Source of the DNA: an uncultured Bacteroides sp.
Lineage (GTDB): Bacteria > Bacteroidota > Bacteroidia > Bacteroidales > Bacteroidaceae
Length of the DNA: 20,955 bases
NCBI GenBank assembly: GCA_902472795.1
Contig: CABROZ010000032.1
Span: 1-20,955 of the forward strand
Direction of reading: 5' to 3'
In this document: positions 1 through 7,106 of the stretch, one piece after another
Layout: the number at the start of each line of letters is the position of its first letter
Numbering within the stretch: the stretch's first letter is position 1
Position numbers and translations under genes: made by a program
The notes under the pieces: generated by a model
Told to the model about the DNA's origin: nothing
Databases searched by the model: none
The model's input: the letters and a program-made list of their open reading frames with translations, nothing else

Positions 1-1
1 G

Positions 2-2005
2 ATCCTGCTGTTTACGGCCGTTTGTTTCCTCATCTACCTCAGTGCACGCACCGTTATCTGGTTGCGCGGCTTGCTGTCGCTTAGCTTCCTGAAGAAGAAA
101 CAGAAGGCAGAAGCTCGCGAGGGCGAAGTACCCGAAGAGTTTACCGACTCGTGGACAGCGAAGGGTAAGCAGAAGCATACGAAAGCAGTGCCCGATGCTC
201 CGAAGGACGAAGACGGCATGGATGAGGCGCGCGACGGAAAGCAGAAAGCCGCGAAGCCGGACGCGCCGCATGACAGCGAGGACGAGGAAGAAGCCGACAA
301 TCAGATTACGTTGGAACTCGACGGAAACCGTCCCGAAGACGGACACCGGAAGCGCGAGGGCGAAGAAGTGACAATGACCATCGAAACGCCCCCGGCCGAC
401 ACGGTGGAACCCTTGCCAAACCATGAAGCAGGGAAAGAACCTGGATTCGAGGTGGAATCCGGCGAAGACGAGGAAGAGTATCACGGACCGGAACGGGAGC
501 CCTATAACCCGCGTCTCGACCTGGAGAATTATCATTTCCCGACCATCGACCTGATGAAGCATTACGACGACAACGGCCCCACTATCGATATGGACGAACA
601 GAATGCCAACAAGGATAAGATCGTCAATACCCTGCGCAGCTTCGGCATCGAGATCAGCACAATCAAGGCCACTGTCGGACCTACCGTTACCCTCTACGAG
701 ATCACTCCGGAACAAGGTGTCCGCATCTCGAAGATACGTGGCCTCGAGGATGACATCGCTTTGAGCCTGTCCGCATTGGGCATCCGTATCATAGCCCCCA
801 TACCGGGGAAAGGAACCATTGGCATCGAAGTGCCTAACTCCAATCCGAAGATCGTCTCGGGGCAGAGCATCATCGGGAGCAAGAAGTTTCAGGAATCGAC
901 CTACGACCTGCCTATCGCATTGGGCAAGACCATTACCAACGAAGTCTTTATGGTCGATTTGGCCAAGATGCCGCACGTGCTTGTTGCCGGTGCCACCGGA
1001 CAGGGTAAGTCCGTCGGTCTGAATGCCATCATTACCTCATTATTATATAAGAAGCATCCGGCCGAACTGAAGTTCGTGCTGGTCGATCCGAAGAAGGTAG
1101 AGTTCAGTATCTATTCGGTGATCGAACATCATTATCTCGCCAAGTTGCCCGATGCGGAAGAGCCCATCATCACCGATGTGACAAAGGTGGTGCAGACACT
1201 CAATTCGCTCTGTATGGAAATGGATACGCGCTACGATTTGCTGAAGGCTGCACATGTCCGTAACATCAAGGAGTACAATGAGAAGTTCATCAACCGCCGC
1301 CTGAATCCCGAAAAAGGTCATAAGTACATGCCCTACATCGTGGTGGTGATTGATGAGTTCGGCGACCTGATTATGACGGCTGGTAAGGACGTGGAACTGC
1401 CCATCGCACGTATTGCCCAGCTGGCACGTGCCGTGGGTATCCACATGATTATTGCCACCCAACGACCTACGACCAATATCATCACCGGTACCATTAAGGC
1501 AAACTTCCCCGCTCGTATTGCCTTCCGTGTGTCGGCGATGGTCGATTCGCGTACCATCCTCGACCGACCCGGAGCCAATCAGCTGATCGGACGCGGCGAT
1601 ATGCTGTTCCTGCAGGGAGCCGATCCGGTACGCGTGCAGTGTGCATTCATCGATACGCCCGAAGTAGCCGAGATAACCAAGTTTATTGCCCGTCAGCCGG
1701 GTTACCCTACAGCCTTCTATTTGCCCGAGTATGTGGACGAGAATGCCGGAGGCGATCCGGGCGATGTGGATATGGGACGTCTCGACCCCCTGTTCGAGGA
1801 TGCGGCTCGCCTGATTGTCATTCATCAGCAAGGCTCTACCTCGCTCATTCAGCGTAAGTTCTCCATCGGGTATAACCGTGCGGGTCGCATCATGGATCAG
1901 TTGGAGAAAGCCGGGATCGTAGGGCCGGCGCAAGGCAGTAAGCCGCGTGAGGTGTGCTGCGTAGATGAGACTGATTTGGAGATGCGTCTGAACAATTTGC
2001 AGTAA
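2..2005 (+). CDS. ftsK: DNA translocase FtsK, C-terminal part (5' end outside window)
   Basis: Membrane-anchored, ATP-driven DNA pump that moves the chromosome terminus through the closing septum. The frame is open from base 2, so the gene starts upstream; the first in-frame TTG at 62 is not a real start, because the preceding bases encode a hydrophobic stretch that looks like the last N-terminal membrane helix (2-64). A long, very acidic and lysine-rich linker follows (about 95-510). The motor then shows the family opening NYHFPTIDL near 527, a Walker A motif GATGQGKS at 989-1012, a Walker B motif VVVIDEFGD near 1340-1366 and a TQRPTT segment near 1459. The end (about 1790-2000) matches the winged-helix gamma domain that reads polar DNA motifs (RKFSIGYNRAGRIMDQLE). 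The LolA-like gene follows 51 bases later on the same strand, an order also seen in E. coli. Family assignment is secure; the exact start cannot be seen. Confidence 0.97.
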   Translation: MLLFTAVCFLIYLSARTVIWLRGLLSLSFLKKKQKAEAREGEVPEEFTDSWTAKGKQKHTKAVPDAPKDEDGMDEARDGKQKAAKPDAPHDSEDEEEADNQITLELDGNRPEDGHRKREGEEVTMTIETPPADTVEPLPNHEAGKEPGFEVESGEDEEEYHGPEREPYNPRLDLENYHFPTIDLMKHYDDNGPTIDMDEQNANKDKIVNTLRSFGIEISTIKATVGPTVTLYEITPEQGVRISKIRGLEDDIALSLSALGIRIIAPIPGKGTIGIEVPNSNPKIVSGQSIIGSKKFQESTYDLPIALGKTITNEVFMVDLAKMPHVLVAGATGQGKSVGLNAIITSLLYKKHPAELKFVLVDPKKVEFSIYSVIEHHYLAKLPDAEEPIITDVTKVVQTLNSLCMEMDTRYDLLKAAHVRNIKEYNEKFINRRLNPEKGHKYMPYIVVVIDEFGDLIMTAGKDVELPIARIAQLARAVGIHMIIATQRPTTNIITGTIKANFPARIAFRVSAMVDSRTILDRPGANQLIGRGDMLFLQGADPVRVQCAFIDTPEVAEITKFIARQPGYPTAFYLPEYVDENAGGDPGDVDMGRLDPLFEDAARLIVIHQQGSTSLIQRKFSIGYNRAGRIMDQLEKAGIVGPAQGSKPREVCCVDETDLEMRLNNLQ

Positions 2006-2056
2006 TCCTATGTTTTGATTTATTTGAATCTTCATTCTTTGTTGTAGTAAATAAGC

Positions 2057-2695
2057 ATGAAAATCTATAGATATCTGCTCGTATTGAGTTTGTTTTGCCT
2101 GACTTCATGGTCGGCCCTTGCGCAGCAGTCGCAGGCCCAGGCAAAAACCATCATGGACCGCACCGCCGAAGCTTTCCGTCAGGCGGGAGGCATCAAGGCT
2201 GCGTTTACCGTGCGTACGCGCGACGGGGCATCCGGTGGAACGATTTGTCTGAAAGGGGAGAAGTTTGTACTCGACAGCGAGGGGATAAAGACCTGGTTTG
2301 ACGGTCGTACGCAGTGGAGCTACGTCGCATCGAATGACGAAGTGAATATCACGGAACCGACCCCGGAGGAACTGCAGTCTTTGAATCCGTATGCCTGGCT
2401 GTATATGTATAAGCAAGGCTATAAGTTGAAGATGGGAAAGAACAATGGCGCGGATAAGTCGCTGTATGAAGTCGTAATGACTTCTACCGATCCGCAGCAG
2501 GATTTGCAGTGTATCATCCTGTATGTGGCGAAGAATACGTATCGCCCTCTCAAAATAAGCATGGCTCAGCGGGGAGGAAAGAATGTGACACTGATTGTGG
2601 TCAACGATTTCCGAACCAGACAGTCGTATGCGGACAGCTTCTTTGTCTTCGATAAGAAGGCTTATCCGACGGCAGAGGAAATTGACCTGAGGTAA
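2057..2695 (+). CDS. lolA: LolA-like outer-membrane lipoprotein carrier protein
   Basis: Likely periplasmic chaperone that carries lipoproteins from the inner to the outer membrane. The 212-residue product begins with a clear signal peptide (MKIYRYLLVLSLFCLTSW, cleavage probably after ALA at residue 22). The mature part has the LolA-type layout: an early helix with TIMDRTAEAFRQAGGIKAAF, then alternating strands including a KFVLDSEGIKTWFDGRTQW segment, typical of the half-barrel fold. The length is normal for the family. It follows ftsK by 51 bases with no obvious promoter or terminator between them, so co-transcription is likely. The start ATG has no Shine-Dalgarno sequence, which is usual here. 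Bacteroidetes LolA-like proteins are divergent and some could bind other acylated cargo, so the exact cargo is inferred from fold and position beside ftsK. Confidence 0.8.
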   Translation: MKIYRYLLVLSLFCLTSWSALAQQSQAQAKTIMDRTAEAFRQAGGIKAAFTVRTRDGASGGTICLKGEKFVLDSEGIKTWFDGRTQWSYVASNDEVNITEPTPEELQSLNPYAWLYMYKQGYKLKMGKNNGADKSLYEVVMTSTDPQQDLQCIILYVAKNTYRPLKISMAQRGGKNVTLIVVNDFRTRQSYADSFFVFDKKAYPTAEEIDLR

Positions 2696-2838
2696 GCCGA
2701 AACGGTAGAAGCAATCCGACGCGAACCTTTCATGCGATACGTCGTTTCGGGACTGTTCGGACAGGCTTCCGCAGCATCAGCGCATCAAGGTGAAGGGAGA
2801 TTCATAGATAGCATCATATTATAAAAAAGAAATAGTAT
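2696..2838 (+). other. Gap between lolA and trxB with an 8-bp inverted repeat
   Basis: CCGAAACG (2697-2704) and CGTTTCGG (2743-2750) form a perfect inverted repeat with a 38-base loop directly after the lolA stop. No T-tract follows, so it is not a standard intrinsic terminator. I see no gene and no TAnnTTTG box here. Confidence 0.4.
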
Positions 2839-3777
2839 ATGGAAACAGAAAAAGTAAGATGCCTGATTATAGGCTCCGGTCCTGCCGGATATACAGCCGC
2901 GATTTATGCCGGCCGTGCCAATCTCTCGCCGGTGTTGTACGAGGGGTTGCAACCGGGCGGACAATTGACAACGACCACCGATGTGGAAAACTTCCCCGGC
3001 TATCCCGAGGGCATCACCGGACCGCAACTGATGGAAGACTTGCGCAAGCAGGCCGAACGGTTCGGTACCGATTTGCGCTATGGGGTGGCTACTGCAGCCG
3101 ATTTGAGCCAACGGCCTTATAAGATCACCATTGATGAAGAGAAGGTAATCGAAGCCGAAACACTGATTATAGCCACCGGAGCAACTGCCAAATACCTGGG
3201 ACTGGAAGACGAGAAAAAGTATGCGGGCATGGGTGTCAGTGCCTGTGCTACATGCGACGGCTTCTTCTATCGCAAAAAGACAGTTGCGGTAGTCGGGGGC
3301 GGCGATACGGCTTGCGAAGAGGCTTCCTATTTGGCCAGTCTGGCATCGAAGGTCTATCTGATTGTGCGCAAGCCTTTCCTGCGTGCCTCTAAAATCATGC
3401 AGGAGCGTGTGCTGAACAATGATAAGATCGAAGTCTTGTTCGAACACAATGCCGTAGGTCTGTATGGTGAAAACGGAGTAGAAGGCGTGCATCTGGTAAA
3501 ACGTATGGGGCAGCCTGATGAAGAACGTTACGACCGTGCCATTGATGGATTCTTCTTGGCGATAGGTCACGAACCCAACTCAAAAATCTTCAAACCTTAC
3601 TTGGATACCGACGAAGTGGGTTACATCCTGACGGAACCCGGTACGCCACGAACTAAGCTTCCGGGTGTGTTCGCTGCCGGTGACGTGGCCGATCCTCATT
3701 ATCGTCAGGCCATTACTGCTGCAGCTAGCGGATGCAAAGCAGCAATCGAAGCAGAACGATTCCTCCAGTTAGGATAA
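2839..3777 (+). CDS. trxB: Thioredoxin-disulfide reductase (TrxB)
   Basis: Cytoplasmic flavoenzyme that uses NADPH to reduce oxidised thioredoxin. The 312-residue length is typical of low-molecular-weight TrxB. An N-terminal FAD-binding GSGPAGYTAA motif lies near residues 12-21. The redox-active pair is in CATC (Cys136 and Cys139), followed by the NADPH-binding loop GGGDTACEE starting at residue 153. A C-terminal FAD contact, GVFAAGDV followed by RQAITAAASG, completes the family pattern. Nothing essential is missing. It lies 143 bases downstream of the LolA-like gene on the same strand. I see no TAnnTTTG box in that gap, so it may be read through from upstream or use a promoter I do not recognise. 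No thioredoxin gene is next to it. The ATG at 2839 gives the expected N-terminus. Confidence 0.96.
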   Translation: METEKVRCLIIGSGPAGYTAAIYAGRANLSPVLYEGLQPGGQLTTTTDVENFPGYPEGITGPQLMEDLRKQAERFGTDLRYGVATAADLSQRPYKITIDEEKVIEAETLIIATGATAKYLGLEDEKKYAGMGVSACATCDGFFYRKKTVAVVGGGDTACEEASYLASLASKVYLIVRKPFLRASKIMQERVLNNDKIEVLFEHNAVGLYGENGVEGVHLVKRMGQPDEERYDRAIDGFFLAIGHEPNSKIFKPYLDTDEVGYILTEPGTPRTKLPGVFAAGDVADPHYRQAITAAASGCKAAIEAERFLQLG

Positions 3778-3824
3778 AAAAGAAAGCAGGCGGCGATGCA
3801 CTTATAGTGTACAAGCCGCCCTGC
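3775..3824 (-). terminator. Rho-independent terminator for the Crp/Fnr-family transcript
   Basis: The arms GCAGGCGGC (3786-3794) and GCCGCCCTGC (3815-3824) pair with one bulged base, and an inner TGCACT/AGTGTA stem extends the hairpin. On the minus strand the hairpin is followed by TTTCTTTTTT (complement of 3776-3785), the classic U-tract. On the plus strand there is no U-tract, so it serves the Crp-family gene (stop at 3929) better than trxB. It lies about 105 bases beyond that stop, implying a long structured 3' UTR. Confidence 0.65.
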
Positions 3825-3838
3825 TACCTATAACTTTC

Positions 3839-3921
3839 ACTGAGAATAAATGATCGGGTCGTTTTTTTCTCAGTTAAGGAAAAATATTTTTCTAACCGGT
3901 TAGCTATATTTTCCTAACCGG
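3839..3921. repeat. Inverted repeat plus palindrome in the trxB/Crp-family gap
   Basis: ACTGAGAA (3839-3846) and TTCTCAGT (3867-3874) are perfect inverted repeats, and the stem can extend inward with one mismatch. CTAACCGGTTAG at 3892-3903 is a perfect 12-bp palindrome. Its CTAACCGG half recurs at 3914-3921, 22 bases on, in a similar AT-rich context. The function is unknown: 3' UTR structure or a protein-binding site are both possible. Confidence 0.6.
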
Positions 3922-3928
3922 AGATGCA

Positions 3929-4630
3929 TTATCCGATCTTACTGATTTTTTTCAGTTTCTCTTCGTCGATGATTTTGATTTTCCGTCCGTCGATGGTGAT
4001 GAGGCGTTCCGTGGCAAATTGTGAGAGGGTACGTATCGCATTCGATGTCGTCATGTTTGATAGATTGGCCAGATCCTCTCGTGACAGGTAAATACTCAGT
4101 GTGGAACCATCTTCTTCCAAGCCGTAACTTTCTTTTAAGAACAACAGCGATTCTGCCAGTCTTCCCCGGATATGCTTTTGTGTCAGGTTGACTGTGCGTT
4201 CATCGGCAATACCGAGGTCAATGGACAGCTGTTTGATGAAGAACATAGCCAGATTGTTGTTTTGTGTGACCAATGTCATGATGGCAGTCATTGGGATAAG
4301 GCAGATGATGGATGGTTCGAAAGCTGTGGCAGCAGTGACGTAGTCTTCCTTGGCAAAATAAGCACGGTATCCGAAATATTCGACAGGCTTAATCATTCGA
4401 ATAATCTGACTTCTTCCACCTACTCCGTCTTTATGTATTTTGACTTTGCCTGTCAACAGGCACATCAGGGAAGTCGGGGTTTCTCCTTCACAATAGATCA
4501 CTTCGTTCTTCTTATAATTCTGGAGGGTAAAGTGGTTGGAAAGAAACTCCCTTTGTTCCTCATTAAGAGGCGACCACATATCGGCTATTAGTTCCGGAAT
4601 ATTTATATCTGATAAGTTTATTTTCACCAT
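3929..4630 (-). CDS. Crp/Fnr-family transcriptional regulator (candidate Cur/BT4338 ortholog)
   Basis: A 233-residue cytoplasmic regulator with an N-terminal cyclic-nucleotide-binding-like beta barrel (YKKNEVIYCEGETPTSLMCLLTGKVKI) and a C-terminal winged helix-turn-helix (LSREDLANLSNMTTSNAIRT, then LITIDGRKIKIID). The reading frame is open further upstream to 4768, but that earlier ATG sits inside the terminator hairpin of the glutamine synthetase gene and upstream of the likely -7 box at 4658-4665, so ATG 4630 is chosen; it also gives a normal family length. From memory, in B. thetaiotaomicron the Crp-family carbohydrate-utilisation regulator Cur (BT4338) has a locus number next to the type III glutamine synthetase BT4339. 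The same adjacency here suggests orthology, but that is inferred from context, not from an alignment. The ligand is unknown. Confidence 0.88.
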   Translation of the reverse strand: MVKINLSDINIPELIADMWSPLNEEQREFLSNHFTLQNYKKNEVIYCEGETPTSLMCLLTGKVKIHKDGVGGRSQIIRMIKPVEYFGYRAYFAKEDYVTAATAFEPSIICLIPMTAIMTLVTQNNNLAMFFIKQLSIDLGIADERTVNLTQKHIRGRLAESLLFLKESYGLEEDGSTLSIYLSREDLANLSNMTTSNAIRTLSQFATERLITIDGRKIKIIDEEKLKKISKIG

Positions 4631-4657
4631 ACTGCTGCAAAACTGTGTTCTACAGCA

Positions 4658-4665
4658 CAAATGTA
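4658..4665 (-). promoter_or_regulatory. Probable -7 promoter box of the Crp/Fnr-family gene
   Basis: The minus strand reads TACATTTG, matching the Bacteroides -7 consensus TAnnTTTG, 27 bases upstream of ATG 4630. I find no TTTG at the canonical -33 distance, so confidence is moderate. It lies downstream of the glnN terminator, which fits an independent transcript. Confidence 0.45.
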
Positions 4666-4745
4666 GAAAGAAAAAATCAAATATTACGCATTTGATAGAA
4701 AAATGTGCAAGATTTTTGTAAAAACTAAGTTTGTTGACTGAATTA

Positions 4746-4799
4746 CTATAGAAAAACAGGTTGGACATTCCTGCTTTTAGGGGGCGGTATGTCCAACCT
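4746..4799 (-). terminator. Rho-independent terminator of glnN
   Basis: AGGTTGGACAT (4758-4768) and ATGTCCAACCT (4789-4799) are a perfect 11-bp inverted repeat with a 20-base loop. On the minus strand the second arm is followed by GTTTTTCTATAG, a U-tract. It lies 31 bases past the glnN stop and ends that transcript before the Crp-family gene. Confidence 0.8.
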
Positions 4800-4829
4800 A
4801 TTTGGAAAAAGTGGGAAAAGTACCGTTAC

Positions 4830-7019
4830 TTATTTTGTAAATAAAAGTTCTCTGTACTTCGGCAATGGCCATATTTCATCATCTACTTCCATCTCTAAAT
4901 GGTCGATGTGATCACGGATGCTTGTCAGGTACGGACGGACATTTTCTTCGTATGCAAATGCCTTGTCTTTGTAGTTGTCCATGTGATTGGCTACTTTGCG
5001 GGCTTCTGTCATTTCTCGTACTTGCATTTTGATGGCTGTAACCCTGCGGGAAATCTCACGGATCAGTTCTTTGCGGTCGGCACTAAGCACTTCGTATTCT
5101 TCGGGCGAGAACGTTTCGCGTAATCCGCGCAGGTTTTCTAACAGTCTGTTCTGGTAGCTGACTGCTGTCGGAACAATATGGTTGATGGCCAGATCGCCTA
5201 ACACACGGCTCTCGATTTGCACTTTCATGGTGAACTTTTCCAATTCTACTTCGAGTCGGCTTGCCAGCTCGGTTTCGTTGAAAATGTGCTCACCGATGAG
5301 AACGGCCTTTGATTGGTTGTCCATGTAGCGCATCAGTGCTTCGGGCACGTGGCAGATGTTGGTCAGTCCCCGTCGGGCCGCTTCTTGTTTCCATTCTTCC
5401 GAATAACCGTCGCCTTCGAAGCGGATGGGTTCGGAGGCAATGATAGCCTCTTTCAGTGTCCGGAAGATAGCTTCTTCTTTACTGATGCCCTCTTCCATTG
5501 CTTTGTCGATGGAAGCTTTGAATTCGTTCAGTTGGTTGGCCATGGCTGCATTGATGGCAATCATGGCAGCAGCACAATTGGATGATGAACCGGCTGCTCT
5601 GAATTCAAAACGATTTCCGGTGAAAGCAAAAGGTGAAGTACGGTTGCGGTCGGTGGTGTCCAAAAGTATCTCGGGAATACGTTCAATGCCCAGCTTCAGC
5701 GTGGTCTTTTCTTCGGCTGTCATCTTGTTGTCGCTTATCTGGCGTGAGAATTCATCGAGGATGCCGCTCAATTGTTTTCCAAGGAAAATGGACAGAATAG
5801 CCGGTGGCGCTTCGTTGGCTCCTAATCGGTAACTGTTTCCTGCACTGCTGATAGAGGCTCGTAGCAGGTCTTGGTTTTTATATACCATCATCAGGACGTT
5901 TACCAGAAATGTGAGGAACAGCATGTTGCTTTTCGGATTCTTACCGGGAGCAAAAAGATTGATGCCGGTGTTGGTACAGAGCGACCAATTGTTGTGTTTT
6001 CCGGAACCGTTGACTCCGTTATATGGCTTTTCGTGCAACAAAACGGCAAAATTATGTTTCCGTGCTATGCGTTTCATCAAATCCATGACCAGCTGATTGT
6101 GGTCATTGGCAAGATTGACATTTTCAAAGATAGGTGCTAATTCAAACTGATTGGGGGCAACTTCGTTGTGGCGTGTTTTTACGGGAATGCCTAATTTATG
6201 GCATTCTATTTCCAGCTCTTTCATGAAGGCTGTCACTCTGGGGGGGATAGAGCCAAAGTAATGGTCTTCGAGTTGTTGGTCTTTGGCTGAAGAGTGCCCC
6301 ATTAGTGTGCGTCCTGTCAGACACAGGTCGGGGCGGGCATTATAAAGTGCCAGATCAACTAAGAAGTATTCTTGTTCCCAACCTAAGTTGGCAAATACAC
6401 GGGTAATGTTCTTGTCGAACAATTGGCATACTTCGGTTGCAGCCTTGTCAACTGCTGCAAGTGCCTTCAGTAAAGGTGTTTTGTAGTCCAATGCTTCGCC
6501 TGTGTAGGAAATGAAGATGGTAGGGATACATAAGGTTGTATCCACTACGAATGCCGGTGACGAAACGTCCCATGCAGTATATCCGCGTGCCTCAAAGGTG
6601 TTTCTGATGCCTCCATTGGGGAAAGATGAGGCGTCAGGCTCCTGCTGGATGAGCAGTTTCCCGGAGAAACGTTCGATGACTTCTGAATCTTCGCCAAACT
6701 CGATAAAGCCATCATGCTTCTCGGCTGTGCCATCGGTCAGCGGTTGAAACCAGTGGGTGTAGTGGGTAACGTTCAGGGATTTGGCCCAGCTTTTCATGCC
6801 GTTGGCAATTAAATCGGCCATTTCACGGCTGATAGGTGTACCTTTTTCAATGGCGTCTTTTACAGCTTTGTAGGCTTCTTTAGGCAGGTATTCCTGCATC
6901 TTCTTCCGGTCGAAAACATGGCTGCCGTAGTAATCGGACAGCTTGTTCGAGGGAATAGTGACTTCCAGGGGGCGACGATTGGCCAACTCCTGTAAAGCAA
7001 AAAATCTCATTTTTGACAT
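4830..7019 (-). CDS. glnN: Type III glutamine synthetase (GlnN)
   Basis: ATP-dependent ligase making glutamine from glutamate and ammonia, the entry point of nitrogen assimilation; type III enzymes are large dodecamers common in Bacteroidetes. The 729-residue length, about 1.5 times that of the type I enzyme, is typical. Recognisable motifs are NGSGKHNNWS (about residues 337-346; ATP/active-site region), GANEAPPAI (about 400-408) and NRFEFRAAGSSSNCA (about 465-479). The start at 7019 (MSKMRFFALQELANRRP) is preferred over an in-frame ATG 12 codons upstream, because that ATG overlaps the probable -7 box. There is no Shine-Dalgarno sequence. The gene diverges from the DUF5686 gene and is followed by a strong terminator and the Crp-family gene. 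Type I synthetase features such as the adenylylation-site tyrosine region are not evident. Confidence 0.95.
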   Translation of the reverse strand: MSKMRFFALQELANRRPLEVTIPSNKLSDYYGSHVFDRKKMQEYLPKEAYKAVKDAIEKGTPISREMADLIANGMKSWAKSLNVTHYTHWFQPLTDGTAEKHDGFIEFGEDSEVIERFSGKLLIQQEPDASSFPNGGIRNTFEARGYTAWDVSSPAFVVDTTLCIPTIFISYTGEALDYKTPLLKALAAVDKAATEVCQLFDKNITRVFANLGWEQEYFLVDLALYNARPDLCLTGRTLMGHSSAKDQQLEDHYFGSIPPRVTAFMKELEIECHKLGIPVKTRHNEVAPNQFELAPIFENVNLANDHNQLVMDLMKRIARKHNFAVLLHEKPYNGVNGSGKHNNWSLCTNTGINLFAPGKNPKSNMLFLTFLVNVLMMVYKNQDLLRASISSAGNSYRLGANEAPPAILSIFLGKQLSGILDEFSRQISDNKMTAEEKTTLKLGIERIPEILLDTTDRNRTSPFAFTGNRFEFRAAGSSSNCAAAMIAINAAMANQLNEFKASIDKAMEEGISKEEAIFRTLKEAIIASEPIRFEGDGYSEEWKQEAARRGLTNICHVPEALMRYMDNQSKAVLIGEHIFNETELASRLEVELEKFTMKVQIESRVLGDLAINHIVPTAVSYQNRLLENLRGLRETFSPEEYEVLSADRKELIREISRRVTAIKMQVREMTEARKVANHMDNYKDKAFAYEENVRPYLTSIRDHIDHLEMEVDDEIWPLPKYRELLFTK

Positions 7020-7052
7020 GGTTGTCTTTTCTTTTTGTTGGTTGTTTGGCTG

Positions 7053-7060
7053 CAAAAATA
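7053..7060 (-). promoter_or_regulatory. Probable -7 promoter box of glnN
   Basis: The minus strand reads TATTTTTG, matching TAnnTTTG, 33 bases upstream of the chosen ATG at 7019. No -33 TTTG at standard distance. The expected -33 position (about 7080-7083) overlaps the -7 box of the divergent gene. Confidence 0.5.
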
Positions 7061-7072
7061 CACCTTTTTTTC

Positions 7073-7080
7073 TATATTTG
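7073..7080 (+). promoter_or_regulatory. Probable -7 promoter box of the DUF5686 gene
   Basis: TATATTTG matches TAnnTTTG, 26 bases upstream of the GTG start at 7107, giving a leader of about 20 bases. The expected -33 position (about 7050-7053) falls at the glnN -7 box, and no TTTG is present there. The box decides the start: the in-frame ATG at 7035 lies upstream of it. Confidence 0.5.
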
Positions 7081-7106
7081 CCCCTGTCTATAATGAGATA
7101 TTACGA

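Noticed and set aside
1043..2035. Open frame of 330 codons antisense to ftsK
   Set aside because: It mirrors the ftsK motor domain and is His/Ile-rich without motifs; the sense strand has intact Walker motifs.
2697..2750. Intrinsic terminator after lolA
   Set aside because: The inverted repeat has a 38-base loop and no T-tract; it is listed only as an inverted repeat.
4631..4768. N-terminal extension of the Crp-family regulator to ATG 4768
   Set aside because: The extension overlaps the glnN terminator and the likely -7 box, and its sequence is hydrophobic and unlike the family.
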